From Herbiconiux daphne (GTDB lineage: Bacteria; Actinomycetota; Actinomycetes; Actinomycetales; Microbacteriaceae), in assembly GCF_024979295.1 (NCBI RefSeq), contig NZ_JANLCJ010000010.1, positions 1 to 64,000 on the forward strand: 64,000 nt of DNA. Reading direction: 5' to 3'. Made by a program: the position numbers and the translations under genes. This document shows, one piece after another, positions 41,310 to 50,137 of this stretch. Within the stretch, counting starts at the first letter, position 1, and every line of letters begins with the position of its first letter. A model generated the notes under the pieces. It searched no databases and was not told the DNA's origin. It saw nothing but the letters and a program-made list of their open reading frames with translations.

Positions 41310-42650
41310 ATGATGCGCACCAAGACACTGCGTCGTGTCGCTCTCACCACAGCATCCGTGCTGACGCTGGGGCTCTCGCTCGCCGCCTGCGCCTCGGGCG
41401 GCGGCTCCTCGAGCGGCGGCGGCACCGCCGACGACCTCGAGGCGGCCCTCGAAAAGGGCGGCACCATCACCTACTGGAGCTGGACCCCGTCGGCCGAGGC
41501 CCAGGTGGCCGCGTTCGAGAAGGCCTACCCGAAGGTCGACGTCAAGCTGGTGAACGCCGGCACCAACACCGACGAGTACACCAAGCTGCAGAACGCCATC
41601 ACCGCGGGCTCTGGTGCACCGGATGTCGCTCAGGTCGAGTACTACGCCATCCCGCAGTTCGCGCTCAGCGACTCGCTCGTCGACCTCGCCTCCTACGGCT
41701 TCGGCGACCTCGAAGACCAGTACAGCGCCGGCCCGTGGAGCTCGGTCGACATCGACGGCAAGATCTACGGCCTGCCGCAGGACTCCGGCCCCATGGCCAT
41801 GTTCTACAACAAGACCGTGTTCGACCAGTACGGCATCGCGGTGCCGACGACCTACGACGAGTACGTCGCGGCTGCCGAGAAGCTGCACGCGGCCGACCCG
41901 TCGAAGTACATCACCAACGACACCGGCGACTCGGGCTTCACCACGAGCATGATCTGGCAGGCGGGCGGCCAGCCGTTCACCGCCGACGGCACCGACGTGA
42001 CCATCGACCTGCAGGACGACGGCTCGAAGAAGTGGGCCGACTCCTGGAACCGCCTCGTCGAGGGAGACCTGCTCGCCACCACCCCCGGCTGGAGCGACGA
42101 GTGGTACAAGGCACTCGGCGACGGCACCATCGCCACACTGCTGACCGGTGCCTGGATGCCGGGCGTGCTCGAGTCGAGCGTGCCGCAGGCATCCGGTGAC
42201 TGGGCCGTGGCGCCCATGCCCACCTACGACGGCACCCCGGTGACCGCCGAGAACGGCGGCGGCGGCCAGGTCGTGCTGAAGCAGTCGAAGAACCAGGCTC
42301 TCGCGGCCGCGTTCCTCAAGTGGCTGAACTCCGACCCCGAGTCGATCAAGGTGTTCCTCGAGTCGGGCGGATTCCCCGCCACCACGGCCGACCTCGAGTC
42401 GCCCGAGTTCCTCGCCCAGACCCCCGAGTACTTCGGCGGCCAGGCCATCAACGAGGTGCTCGTCGACGCGTCGAAGAACGTGCCCACCGGATGGCACTAC
42501 CTGCCCTACCAGGTCTATGCGAACAGCATCTTCGCCGACACCGTGGGCCAGGCCTACAAGAACGGCACCGATCTGAACGACGGTTTGCAGACCTGGCAGG
42601 ACCAGCTGGTCGACTACGGCAACCAGCAGGGCTTCACGGTCAACAAGTAG
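41310..42650 (+). CDS. sugar ABC transporter substrate-binding lipoprotein (CUT1)
   Basis: The 446-residue protein has a lipoprotein signal with 'SLAACASGG' (Cys about residue 27). It is a family 1 solute-binding protein ('TITYWSWTPSAEAQVAAFEKAYPKVDVKLVNAGTNTDEYTKLQNAI', 'GLPQDSGPMAMFYNKTVFDQYGI', 'TIATLLTGAWMPGVLESSVPQASGDWAVAPMP'). AAAGGAAC precedes the tandem ATG-ATG start. Unlike the first importer of the window, it is encoded after the permeases. A 14-base-arm terminator follows at once. Confidence 0.93.
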   Translation: MMRTKTLRRVALTTASVLTLGLSLAACASGGGSSSGGGTADDLEAALEKGGTITYWSWTPSAEAQVAAFEKAYPKVDVKLVNAGTNTDEYTKLQNAITAGSGAPDVAQVEYYAIPQFALSDSLVDLASYGFGDLEDQYSAGPWSSVDIDGKIYGLPQDSGPMAMFYNKTVFDQYGIAVPTTYDEYVAAAEKLHAADPSKYITNDTGDSGFTTSMIWQAGGQPFTADGTDVTIDLQDDGSKKWADSWNRLVEGDLLATTPGWSDEWYKALGDGTIATLLTGAWMPGVLESSVPQASGDWAVAPMPTYDGTPVTAENGGGGQVVLKQSKNQALAAAFLKWLNSDPESIKVFLESGGFPATTADLESPEFLAQTPEYFGGQAINEVLVDASKNVPTGWHYLPYQVYANSIFADTVGQAYKNGTDLNDGLQTWQDQLVDYGNQQGFTVNK

Positions 42651-42658
42651 CACCCCCT

Positions 42659-42693
42659 GAGACGCGGCGGCCCCTTCGCGGCCGCCGCGTCTC
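42659..42693 (+). terminator. terminator hairpin after the ABC importer
   Basis: Arms GAGACGCGGCGGCC (42659-42672) and GGCCGCCGCGTCTC (42680-42693) pair perfectly over 14 bases with a seven-base loop. It begins nine bases after the stop codon. It would reduce read-through into the glycosidase genes and keep the importer separately expressed. Confidence 0.8.
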
Positions 42694-42696
42694 GCC

Positions 42697-42751
42697 GAGT
42701 TGCGCCGAAGTGCCCTTCCCACGCGTTGCGTGGGGCACTTCGGCGCAACTC
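42697..42751. repeat. dispersed palindrome family, copy C
   Basis: Arms GAGTTGCGCCGAAGTGCCC (42697-42715) and its complement (42733-42751) with a 17-base loop containing a nested CCACGC/GCGTGG hairpin. Compared with copies A and B, one arm base changes from A to C and the opposite arm changes from T to G, so pairing is kept. Confidence 0.9.
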
Positions 42752-42774
42752 AACGAACTCGTGAAAGGCAGATC

Positions 42775-44331
42775 ATGTTCAGCGCCCGTGTGGTGATCGA
42801 CCCGACGACCGCGATCGGCGACGTTCCGCGCCGGTTGTTCGGCACCTTCGTCGAGCACATGGGCCGCAGCGTCTACGAGGGCATCTACGAACCCGGTCAC
42901 CCCGAAGCGGGCGACGACGGCTTTCGCCGCGACGTGCTCGACCTCGTGCGCGAGCTCGGCGCCACCACCGTGCGCTACCCGGGCGGCAACTTCGTGTCGG
43001 GCTACCGCTGGGAAGACGGCGTCGGCCCGCGCGACCAGCGGCCCGTGCGACTGGATGCCGCCTGGCACAGTCTCGAGACGAACCAGGTGGGGCTGCACGA
43101 GTTCGCCGACTGGGCGCGCGACGCCGGGCTCGAGCTGATGTATGCCGTGAACCTCGGCACCCGCGGCATCGCCGAGGCGGCCGACGTGCTCGAGTACGCC
43201 AACCACCCCTCGGGCACCGCGCTCGCCGAGCAGCGGCGCGCGAACGGGGCCGACGAGCCGTTCGGCATCCGGCTCTGGTGCCTCGGCAACGAGGTCGACG
43301 GGCCGTGGCAGATCGGCCACAAGACGGCCGACGAATACGGCCGGCTGGCCGCCGAGACCGCGCGGCTGATGACCTTCATCGACCCCACCATCGAGCTGGT
43401 CGCGGCCGGCTCGTCGAACGCCGACATGCCCACCTTCGGCGAGTGGGAGCGCACCGTGCTGCGCCACACCATGGGACTCGTCGACCACATCTCGCTGCAC
43501 GCCTACTACGAGGAGAGCGACGGCGACGCCGCGAGCTTCCTCGCCTCGGGGGTCGGACTCGACCGCTACATCGACGAGGTGGCGGGGATCATCGACGAGG
43601 TGTCGGCGAATGCGACCTCGGTGGCCGACGGGGGCGCGGCATCCGCTCGCCCGATCGGCATCAGCGTCGACGAGTGGAACGTCTGGTACCAGCGCCGCTG
43701 GAACGAGGTCGACAAGCCGGTGGTGATGAACGGCGAATGGCCCGAGCACCCGCGGCTGATCGAAGACGAATACACGGTGACGGATGCCGTGGTGGTCGGG
43801 TCGCTGCTCATCTCGTTGCTGCGCCATTCCGACCGCGTCTCGATGGCCAATCTGGCGCAACTCGTGAACGTGATCGCCCCGATCCGGTCGGAGCCGGGCG
43901 GGCCGGCCTGGCGGCAGACCACCTTCTTCCCGTTCCAGCTGACGGCGGCACTCGCATCCGGCGCGGTCGTGCGGCCGGTGGTGTCTGCGCCGCAGATCGA
44001 CACCGCCCGGTATGGATCGGTCGACGCCATCGACACCGTGGCGACGGTGGCGGAATCGGGGCGCACCGTGCTGTTCGCCGTGAACCGCTCGCTCGACGAG
44101 CCCGCCGAACTGACCGTCTCGTTGCCGGCCGCCGGAGCCGGCCTCGTCGTCGGCCGGGCCACCACGCTGACCGTTCCCGAGGGCGGCGACCGCCACACCA
44201 GCAACACCGCTGCCGCCCGGCCCGTCGCCCCGCGCGACCTCGACGGCGTGCGGCTCGACTCCACGACTCTCACCGCGACCCTTCCTCCTCTCTCGTGGAC
44301 GGTCATCGTCCTCGACCCGACTCACGACTAG
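42775..44331 (+). CDS. GH51 alpha-L-arabinofuranosidase
   Basis: The 518-residue enzyme removes arabinofuranose from plant oligosaccharides such as arabinan and arabinoxylan. It has a (beta/alpha)8 barrel with 'FGTFVEHMGRSVYEGIYEPGHPEAG' near the start. The acid/base Glu is in 'LWCLGNEVDGPWQ' and the nucleophile Glu in 'ISVDEWNVWYQRRW'. A C-terminal beta-sandwich begins near residue 380. No signal peptide, so it acts in the cytosol on imported oligosaccharides. ATG 42775 is preceded by GAAAGG. The upstream extension of the frame runs through palindrome C and is not used. Confidence 0.94.
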   Translation: MFSARVVIDPTTAIGDVPRRLFGTFVEHMGRSVYEGIYEPGHPEAGDDGFRRDVLDLVRELGATTVRYPGGNFVSGYRWEDGVGPRDQRPVRLDAAWHSLETNQVGLHEFADWARDAGLELMYAVNLGTRGIAEAADVLEYANHPSGTALAEQRRANGADEPFGIRLWCLGNEVDGPWQIGHKTADEYGRLAAETARLMTFIDPTIELVAAGSSNADMPTFGEWERTVLRHTMGLVDHISLHAYYEESDGDAASFLASGVGLDRYIDEVAGIIDEVSANATSVADGGAASARPIGISVDEWNVWYQRRWNEVDKPVVMNGEWPEHPRLIEDEYTVTDAVVVGSLLISLLRHSDRVSMANLAQLVNVIAPIRSEPGGPAWRQTTFFPFQLTAALASGAVVRPVVSAPQIDTARYGSVDAIDTVATVAESGRTVLFAVNRSLDEPAELTVSLPAAGAGLVVGRATTLTVPEGGDRHTSNTAAARPVAPRDLDGVRLDSTTLTATLPPLSWTVIVLDPTHD

Positions 44332-44341
44332 GCGGCATCCC

Positions 44342-46165
44342 GTGTCTGACTTCCGAATCGGCGACGAGCACTTCCTGCTCGACGGCGAGCCCTTCCGCAT
44401 CCTGGCCGGGGCGCTGCACTACTTCCGCGTGCACCCCGACCTGTGGCGCGACCGCATCCGCAAGGCGCGCGAGATGGGCCTCAACACGATCGAGACCTAC
44501 GTGGCTTGGAACGCCCACGCCCCGCACGAAGACGAGTTCGACCTCACCGGCGCCCTCGACCTCGGCCGGTTCCTCGATGACGTCGCCGCCGAGGGCATGC
44601 ACGCGATCGTGCGCCCCGGGCCCTACATCTGTGCCGAGTGGGACAACGGGGGACTGCCGGCCTGGCTGTTCGAGAGCGGCACCGTCGGCGTGCGCCGCGA
44701 CGAGCCGCAGTACCTCGCGGCGGTCTCTCGCTACCTCGAGCAGCTGGCGCCCGTGCTCGTGCCGCGCCAGATCGACAACGGCGGGCCGATCATCCTGGTG
44801 CAGATCGAGAACGAGTACGGCGCCTACGGCTCCGACCCGGTCTATCTGCAGAAGCTCGTGGAGATGAACCGGGCCATCGGCCTGACCGTGCCGTTCACCA
44901 CGGTCGACCAGCCCACCGACCGGATGCTGGATGACGGCAGCCTGCCGACCCTGCACAAGACGGCTTCGTTCGGGTCGCGCTCGATCGAGCGTCTCGCCAC
45001 CCTGCGGGAGCATCAGCCCACCGGTCCGCTGATGTGCTCGGAGTTCTGGGACGGCTGGTTCGACAACTGGGGCGCCCACCACCACACGACCCCGGTGGAG
45101 CAGTCGGAGCAGGATCTCGACGACCTGCTCGCCGCCGGCGCGTCGGTGAACATCTACATGTTCCACGGCGGCACGAACTTCGGCTTCACCAACGGCGCGA
45201 ACGACAAGGGCGTCTACCAGCCCATCGTCACCAGCTACGACTACGACGCCCCGCTCGACGAGGCGGGGCAGCCGACCGAGAAGTACTGGGCCTTCCGGTC
45301 GGTGCTGGCGAAGTACGCCGGGCTCGGTGCGCCCTCGCCGGTCGCGCCGCCGCCGGCCACGACCCTCCGCACCACATTCGAGCGCTCGATCCCGTTGTCG
45401 TCGGTGGTCGACCGCCTCGGCGAGTGGCTGCCGCACGAGGCCCTGCCCACGATGGACTCCATCGGGCAGTACACCGGGTTCGCGCTCTACCGCGCCGAGA
45501 TCGACCTGACCGGCACGGCCGTGCTCGAGATCGAGGAGGTGCGCGACCGCGCGCTGGTGTTCGTGAACGGAGCGCCGATCGGCGTGTTCGCCCGCGACCA
45601 CCACGACCGCTCGCTCACGCTGCCGGCGGATGCGCGCGGCACGCTCGAGATCCTGGTCGAAGACCAGGGCCGGGTCGACTACGGCGTGCGTCTGGGCGAA
45701 CCGAAGGGGCTCATCGGCACCGCTCGCATCGACGGCGAGCCGCTGCTGCGCTGGGAGGTGCTCGCGCTCGACCTCGGGCCGACGGGCTTCGCCGCCGTCG
45801 AGGCGGGGTTCGAGCGCGCGGCGTCGGCGGAGGCATCGGTCGAGGGAGGGTCTGTCGGCGCGTCGCTTCCCGGCGCTCTGCTGCCCGGGCCGTCGCTGCC
45901 CGGGCCGTCGTTCAGCCGGGCGCGCTTCGAACTCGACGAGGTGGGCGACCTGTTCCTCGACACGCGGGAGTGGGGCAAGGGTGTGGCCTGGATCAACGGG
46001 TTCAACCTCGGGCGCTACTGGTCGCGCGGGCCGCAGCACACGCTCTACGTGCCGGCCCCGGTGCTACGCGAGGGCGTCAACGAGCTGGTGGTGTTCGAGC
46101 TGCAGGCCGCCTCGAACGCCGTGTGCTTCGTGGCTCGCCCCGACCTCGGGCACACCGACTTCTGA
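44342..46165 (+). CDS. GH35 beta-galactosidase
   Basis: The 607-residue enzyme has the GH35 barrel: 'FRILAGALHYFRVHPDLWRDRIRKAREMGLNTIETYVAWN', 'IVRPGPYICAEWDNGGLPAWL', acid/base Glu in 'ILVQIENEYGAYG' and nucleophile Glu in 'LMCSEFWDGWFDNWG'. C-terminal beta-sandwich domains follow (about 355-600), with a low-complexity 'GALLPGPSLPGPSFS' insert near 518-530. No signal peptide, so it is cytosolic. GTG 44342 lies ten bases after the GH51 stop. With GH51 it suggests breakdown of arabinogalactan-type oligosaccharides. Confidence 0.94.
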   Translation: MSDFRIGDEHFLLDGEPFRILAGALHYFRVHPDLWRDRIRKAREMGLNTIETYVAWNAHAPHEDEFDLTGALDLGRFLDDVAAEGMHAIVRPGPYICAEWDNGGLPAWLFESGTVGVRRDEPQYLAAVSRYLEQLAPVLVPRQIDNGGPIILVQIENEYGAYGSDPVYLQKLVEMNRAIGLTVPFTTVDQPTDRMLDDGSLPTLHKTASFGSRSIERLATLREHQPTGPLMCSEFWDGWFDNWGAHHHTTPVEQSEQDLDDLLAAGASVNIYMFHGGTNFGFTNGANDKGVYQPIVTSYDYDAPLDEAGQPTEKYWAFRSVLAKYAGLGAPSPVAPPPATTLRTTFERSIPLSSVVDRLGEWLPHEALPTMDSIGQYTGFALYRAEIDLTGTAVLEIEEVRDRALVFVNGAPIGVFARDHHDRSLTLPADARGTLEILVEDQGRVDYGVRLGEPKGLIGTARIDGEPLLRWEVLALDLGPTGFAAVEAGFERAASAEASVEGGSVGASLPGALLPGPSLPGPSFSRARFELDEVGDLFLDTREWGKGVAWINGFNLGRYWSRGPQHTLYVPAPVLREGVNELVVFELQAASNAVCFVARPDLGHTDF

Positions 46166-46170
46166 TCGGC

Positions 46171-46182
46171 TAGCCTCGAACC
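46171..46182 (+). promoter_or_regulatory. -10 box of a probable leaderless promoter
   Basis: TAGCCT (46171-46176), six bases, GTG 46183. It lies right after the GH35 stop and would start a separate transcript. Confidence 0.5.
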
Positions 46183-47469
46183 GTGACAGCGAACGCGGGC
46201 GCGAACTGGGCCGGGGTCTACTCCTATCGGGCGCCGGAGGTGGCCGAGCCGCGCACCGTGAGCGAACTGCAGTCCCTCGTCGCGTCGAGCCACCGGGTGC
46301 GGGCGCTCGGCACCCGGCACTCGTTCAACGACATCGCCGACACCTCGGGGGTGCTGGTGAGCACGCTGGGGCTCGAGCCGGTGTGTGACATCGACCCCGA
46401 GGCCATGACGGTCACGGTCTCGACCGGCACGCGCTACGGCGAGCTCGCCGCGCAGCTGCAGGCAGCCGGCTTCGCGCTGCACAACATGGGGTCGCTGCCG
46501 CACATCAGCGTCGGCGGCGCGTGCTCCACGGCGACCCACGGCTCCGGCGTCGCGAACGGCAATCTCGCCACGGCGGTGTCGGCCGTCGAACTGGTCACCG
46601 CCGGGGGTGCCCTCGAGTGGATCGGGCGGGAAGACGCGCAGTTCCCGGCATCCGTCGTCGCACTGGGAGCGTTCGGCGTGGCCACCCGGTTCGTGCTCGA
46701 CGTCGAGCCCACGTTCGAGGTGCGGCAGGACATCTACGAGGGCCTGTCATGGCAGACCCTGCTCGATGATCCGGATGCCGTGCTCGGCGCCGCCTACAGC
46801 GTCAGCGTGTTCACCGACTGGACGGGCGACCGCATTCCGCAGGTGTGGCTGAAGACCCGGTTCGACGGCGGATCCGCCGCGCCCGGCCAGTTCGTGGGCC
46901 CCGACCGGGCGCCCGAGGAGTTCTTCGACGCCGTGCTGAGCGACGACATCGACTCCATCGCCGGCATGCAGTTCGACAACCTCACCGAGCGCGGGTCGCT
47001 GGGGCCGTGGTCGCTGCGGCTGCCCCATTTTCGGCTCGACTCCACGCCGAGCAACGGCGACGAGATCCAGACCGAGTACTTCGTGGCGCGCTCCGACTCG
47101 ACGGCGGCGCTGACGGCGGTGCGCGCGCTCTCGGCCGAGATCGCGCCGCATCTGCTCATCACCGAGCTGCGCACCGTCGCCGCCGACGACCTCTGGCTGA
47201 GCCCGGCCTTCGAGCGCGATTCGCTCGCCATCCACTTCACCTGGCGCAACCAGCCCGACGACGTCGCCCGGCTGCTGCCCCGTATAGAAGAGGTGCTCGC
47301 GCCTTTCGAGGCCCGGCCGCACTGGGGAAAGTGGTTCGCCATGGGGCATGACACCATCGCCGGGCTCTACCCGCGACTGCCCGGGTTCCGGGCGCTCGCG
47401 CTCGAGCTCGACCCCCAGGGGGTCTTCGGCAACGACTACCTGGCGCGCACGATCGGGCTCGGCGCATGA
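46183..47469 (+). CDS. alditol (xylitol) oxidase-like FAD enzyme
   Basis: The 428-residue flavoprotein belongs to the VAO/D-arabinono-lactone oxidase family. 'RVRALGTRHSFNDIADTSG' holds the His expected to bind FAD covalently, and 'LPHISVGGACSTATHGSGVANGNLATAV' is the FAD-binding segment. The C-terminal domain (about 180-420) includes 'RPHWGKWFAMG' and 'LELDPQGVFGNDYLAR'. Length and motifs are closest to actinobacterial AldO, which oxidises polyols to aldoses using O2. It overlaps the lactonase gene (ATGA), so the pair could convert a polyol or lactone. Confidence 0.85.
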   Translation: MTANAGANWAGVYSYRAPEVAEPRTVSELQSLVASSHRVRALGTRHSFNDIADTSGVLVSTLGLEPVCDIDPEAMTVTVSTGTRYGELAAQLQAAGFALHNMGSLPHISVGGACSTATHGSGVANGNLATAVSAVELVTAGGALEWIGREDAQFPASVVALGAFGVATRFVLDVEPTFEVRQDIYEGLSWQTLLDDPDAVLGAAYSVSVFTDWTGDRIPQVWLKTRFDGGSAAPGQFVGPDRAPEEFFDAVLSDDIDSIAGMQFDNLTERGSLGPWSLRLPHFRLDSTPSNGDEIQTEYFVARSDSTAALTAVRALSAEIAPHLLITELRTVAADDLWLSPAFERDSLAIHFTWRNQPDDVARLLPRIEEVLAPFEARPHWGKWFAMGHDTIAGLYPRLPGFRALALELDPQGVFGNDYLARTIGLGA

Positions 47470-48314
47470 GGGCCGAGCAGTTCACCGACGTCGTGACGTT
47501 CCACGGCGAGGGCGCGGTGTGGTTCGCGGGTCTGAAGTGCGTCGACATGTTCGCCGGCGACGTGCTGTCGATCGGCGCCGACGGGTCGGTCGACCGGATG
47601 CCGACGGGCTCGACCATCGCCGCCGTCGTGCGCCCGCGTGTCTCGGGCGGCATGGTCATCGTGACCGAGCGCGAGTTCACACTCTGGGACGCCGCTGGCC
47701 GGCTCGAGTGGACGAGCGAGCCGCACCTGCCCGACGACGGCCTGGTGCGCTTCAACGAGGGCGGCTGCGACCCGCTCGGCCGCCTGCTCTGCGGCTCGAT
47801 GACCTATTCGATGGCGCCGCACACCGGCAGCATGTATCGACTGGATGCCGCACGGCGCACGTCGCTCGTGTTCGGAGGCACCACCATCTCGAACGGACTC
47901 GGCTTCACGGCCGACGGCAGCCTCATGTACTACGCCGACACCCCGACCGGCCGCATCGACGTGTTCGACGTCGGGCTCGACGCCGAACTCAGCGGGCGGC
48001 GCCCGTTCGTCTCGATTCCCGAGGAGTCCGGTCGCCCCGACGGGTTGTGCGTCGACGCGGAAGGCGGGGTGTGGGTGGCCCTCTACGGGGGCTCCGCGGT
48101 GCATCACTACGATTCATCCGGAACCCTGGCCGACGTGGTGGAGCTGCCCGTCACGAACATCACGTCGTGCACGCTCGGCGGCGATGACCTCTCGACCCTG
48201 TTCGTCACGACGACCCGCGAGAACGTCGCCGAGGGGGCCGAGCCGCTGGCGGGCGCGCTGTTCCGTGCCGACGTGGGGGTGCGCGGCCTGCCGGTGCTGC
48301 CCTACGCGGGCTGA
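47466..48314 (+). CDS. SMP-30/gluconolactonase family protein
   Basis: The 282-residue six-bladed beta-propeller has the metal ligands of the SMP-30 group: Glu in 'FHGEGAVWF', Asn in 'RFNEGGCDPLGRLLCGSM' and 'TISNGLGFTADG', Asp in 'SGRPDGLCVDAEGGVWVALYGG'. Such enzymes hydrolyse sugar lactones. It is translationally coupled to the alditol oxidase, which suggests it acts on that enzyme's product pathway. The sugar is not known. Confidence 0.88.
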   Translation: MRAEQFTDVVTFHGEGAVWFAGLKCVDMFAGDVLSIGADGSVDRMPTGSTIAAVVRPRVSGGMVIVTEREFTLWDAAGRLEWTSEPHLPDDGLVRFNEGGCDPLGRLLCGSMTYSMAPHTGSMYRLDAARRTSLVFGGTTISNGLGFTADGSLMYYADTPTGRIDVFDVGLDAELSGRRPFVSIPEESGRPDGLCVDAEGGVWVALYGGSAVHHYDSSGTLADVVELPVTNITSCTLGGDDLSTLFVTTTRENVAEGAEPLAGALFRADVGVRGLPVLPYAG

Positions 48315-48394
48315 GGCGGGCTTGCCGCGGGTTGGCCGGCGCCGCGGGTTGGCCGGCGGCCACCCGTAGGAGAGGATGGGGGCGGAGGCCCTCG

Positions 48395-49057
48395 ATGACG
48401 TATCCCCTGACGAACCCGCCCGTGACGAGTGTGAGCGAGCTCGAGGCGGTGGTCGGGCAGCCGATCGAGCGCGTCGCGAAGAAAGACCGCACGCACCTCG
48501 AACAGGTCGACCGGGAGTGGCTCGCCGCGTCACGGCTGTGCTTCGTGGCCACGGCCGACGCCGACGGCGCATGCGACGTGTCGCCGAAGGGTGACCCGAC
48601 CGGGCTGGTGCACGTGCTCGACGACTCGACCATCGTGATTCCCGAACGGCCCGGCAACCGGAGGGTCGACGGGTTCCGCAACGTGCTCGCCAATCCGCAC
48701 GCGGGGCTCATCTTCGTCATCCCGGCCCGTAGCGACACCCTGCGCGTCGCCGGCCGCGCCCGCATCGCCGTCGACGAGCCGTTCTTCGACGACCTGGTCG
48801 TGAAGGGTCACCGCCCGAAGTTGGCGCTCGTGATCGACATCGAGACGGTGTTCTTCCACTGCGCGAAGGCGTTCCTGAGGTCGCAGACCTGGAACCCCGC
48901 CAGCTGGGACGGGCCCGAGGCCACCGGCGCCGAGCGCACCGGCAGCGGAGCGGTGCCGGCCGGCGCCGAGATCATCGGCCTGCTCGCCGACCCCGACGAG
49001 TCACCCGACGAGTTCGAGCGCTTCGCCGACGCCGCAGCCTCCGAACCCCTCTACTGA
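48395..49057 (+). CDS. pyridoxamine 5'-phosphate oxidase family protein (FMN-binding)
   Basis: The 220-residue protein has the split-barrel flavin fold: 'LAASRLCFVATADADGACDVSPKGDPTGLVHVLDDSTIVIPERPGNRRVDGFRNVLANPHAGLIFVIPARSDTLRVAGRARI' (about 45-125) and 'VIDIETVFFHCAKAFLRSQTWNP'. This matches the MSMEG_1061-type PPOX proteins, which bind FMN or F420 and reduce small molecules. GGAGG lies six bases before ATG 48395. A 17-base unit is repeated in tandem at 48324-48357, just upstream. The function is unknown. Confidence 0.82.
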   Translation: MTYPLTNPPVTSVSELEAVVGQPIERVAKKDRTHLEQVDREWLAASRLCFVATADADGACDVSPKGDPTGLVHVLDDSTIVIPERPGNRRVDGFRNVLANPHAGLIFVIPARSDTLRVAGRARIAVDEPFFDDLVVKGHRPKLALVIDIETVFFHCAKAFLRSQTWNPASWDGPEATGAERTGSGAVPAGAEIIGLLADPDESPDEFERFADAAASEPLY

Positions 49058-49090
49058 CCCCTCCCTCCCCTCCCCGTCCCCCCTCCCCCT

Positions 49091-49150
49091 CGCGAGTGGT
49101 CACTTTCGGCGCCAAATCCCGCCGGGAAGCGCCGAAAGTGACCACTCGCG
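49091..49150. terminator. long perfect hairpin between convergent genes
   Basis: The arms 49091-49112 and 49129-49150 are complementary over 22 bases with a 16-base loop. Outside them a pyrimidine-rich stretch (49060-49090) faces a purine-rich one (49151-49175), extending the pairing imperfectly. It lies between two convergent genes and should terminate both. The arm contains GCGCCGAAAGTGACCAC, close to the core of palindrome family A-C but in the opposite order. Confidence 0.8.
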
Positions 49151-49186
49151 AAAGGAGGGAGGGGGGAGGGGAGGGCGCGCCGGGCG

Positions 49187-50137
49187 TCAGGCCTGGGGAT
49201 CGAGGGTGATCTTGCCGCGCAGGCCGCCGGTGATGCTCATGTCTTGCGCGTCGGCCGCTTGCGACAGCGGGTAGTTCGCCGCGAGCTCGACCTCGAAGTC
49301 GCCGAGCTCCATCAGTTCGAGGGCGACGCCGTAGGCTTCGCCGCGCAGGGCGAGCTCTTCGGCCGTCATCGGCACGGGGCTGCCGCCCGCCCAGGCGCGG
49401 ATGCCGAGCGACGGCGCCTTGGCGCCCTGCACGATCGTGCCGATGCGCGACCGGTCGGCCACAAGGGCGAACGACGTCTCGAGCGCTTCGTCGGTGCCCG
49501 CGCAGTCGAGCACGACATCGATGCCGCCGGGTGCCGCCTCGCGCACACGCTCGAGCAACCCGGGCCCGTAGACCACCGGGATGGCGTCGAAGTCGCGCAG
49601 CCTGTCCTGGTTGCGCTCGCTCGCCGTCGCGATGACGGTGGCCCCCCAGTTGCGGGCGAACTGCAGGGCGGCCTGGCCGACCGCACCCGACCCGCCGTGC
49701 ACGAGCACCGTCGTGCCGAGCTCGACGCCGAGCGACTTGAGGGCTTGGTAGGCGGTGCCCGCCGGCACGCCGATCGCGGCCGCCTCCTCCCAGCCCACAG
49801 CGGCGGGTTTGCGCACGAGCTGGTCGGCGGATGCCACGAGGTGCGTCGTGTAGGCGCCGCGCGCGTTGCGCACCACCACCTCGTCGCCCACGGCCCAGTC
49901 GCCGGCATCCGGGCCGACCTCGACCACCACGCCCGCGGCATCAGACCCCGGCACCCGCGGTTCATCGATCGGAGCACTCGCACGAGCGCCCGACCGCAGC
50001 TTCGAGTCGATCGGGTTCACCCCGATCGACCGGGTCTCGACCACCACGCCGCCGGCCGGGGCCGCCGGAGTCGGCACCTCCACGAACTCGAGCACGTCGG
50101 GCCCGCCGAACTCCCGGTACTGCACCTGCCACGCCAT
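49187..50137 (-). CDS. zinc-free NADPH:quinone reductase-like (MDR family)
   Basis: The 316-residue medium-chain reductase begins 'MAWQVQYREFGGPDVLEFVEVPTP' and has the nucleotide motif 'TTVLVHGGSGAVGQAALQFARNWGATVIATA' (about 140-170). The zinc-binding Cys set of alcohol dehydrogenases is absent, so it is of the quinone oxidoreductase (QOR) type using NADPH. The ATG is six bases after TAGCAT on the minus strand. The function is probably quinone or enone detoxification. Confidence 0.9.
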   Translation of the reverse strand: MAWQVQYREFGGPDVLEFVEVPTPAAPAGGVVVETRSIGVNPIDSKLRSGARASAPIDEPRVPGSDAAGVVVEVGPDAGDWAVGDEVVVRNARGAYTTHLVASADQLVRKPAAVGWEEAAAIGVPAGTAYQALKSLGVELGTTVLVHGGSGAVGQAALQFARNWGATVIATASERNQDRLRDFDAIPVVYGPGLLERVREAAPGGIDVVLDCAGTDEALETSFALVADRSRIGTIVQGAKAPSLGIRAWAGGSPVPMTAEELALRGEAYGVALELMELGDFEVELAANYPLSQAADAQDMSITGGLRGKITLDPQA

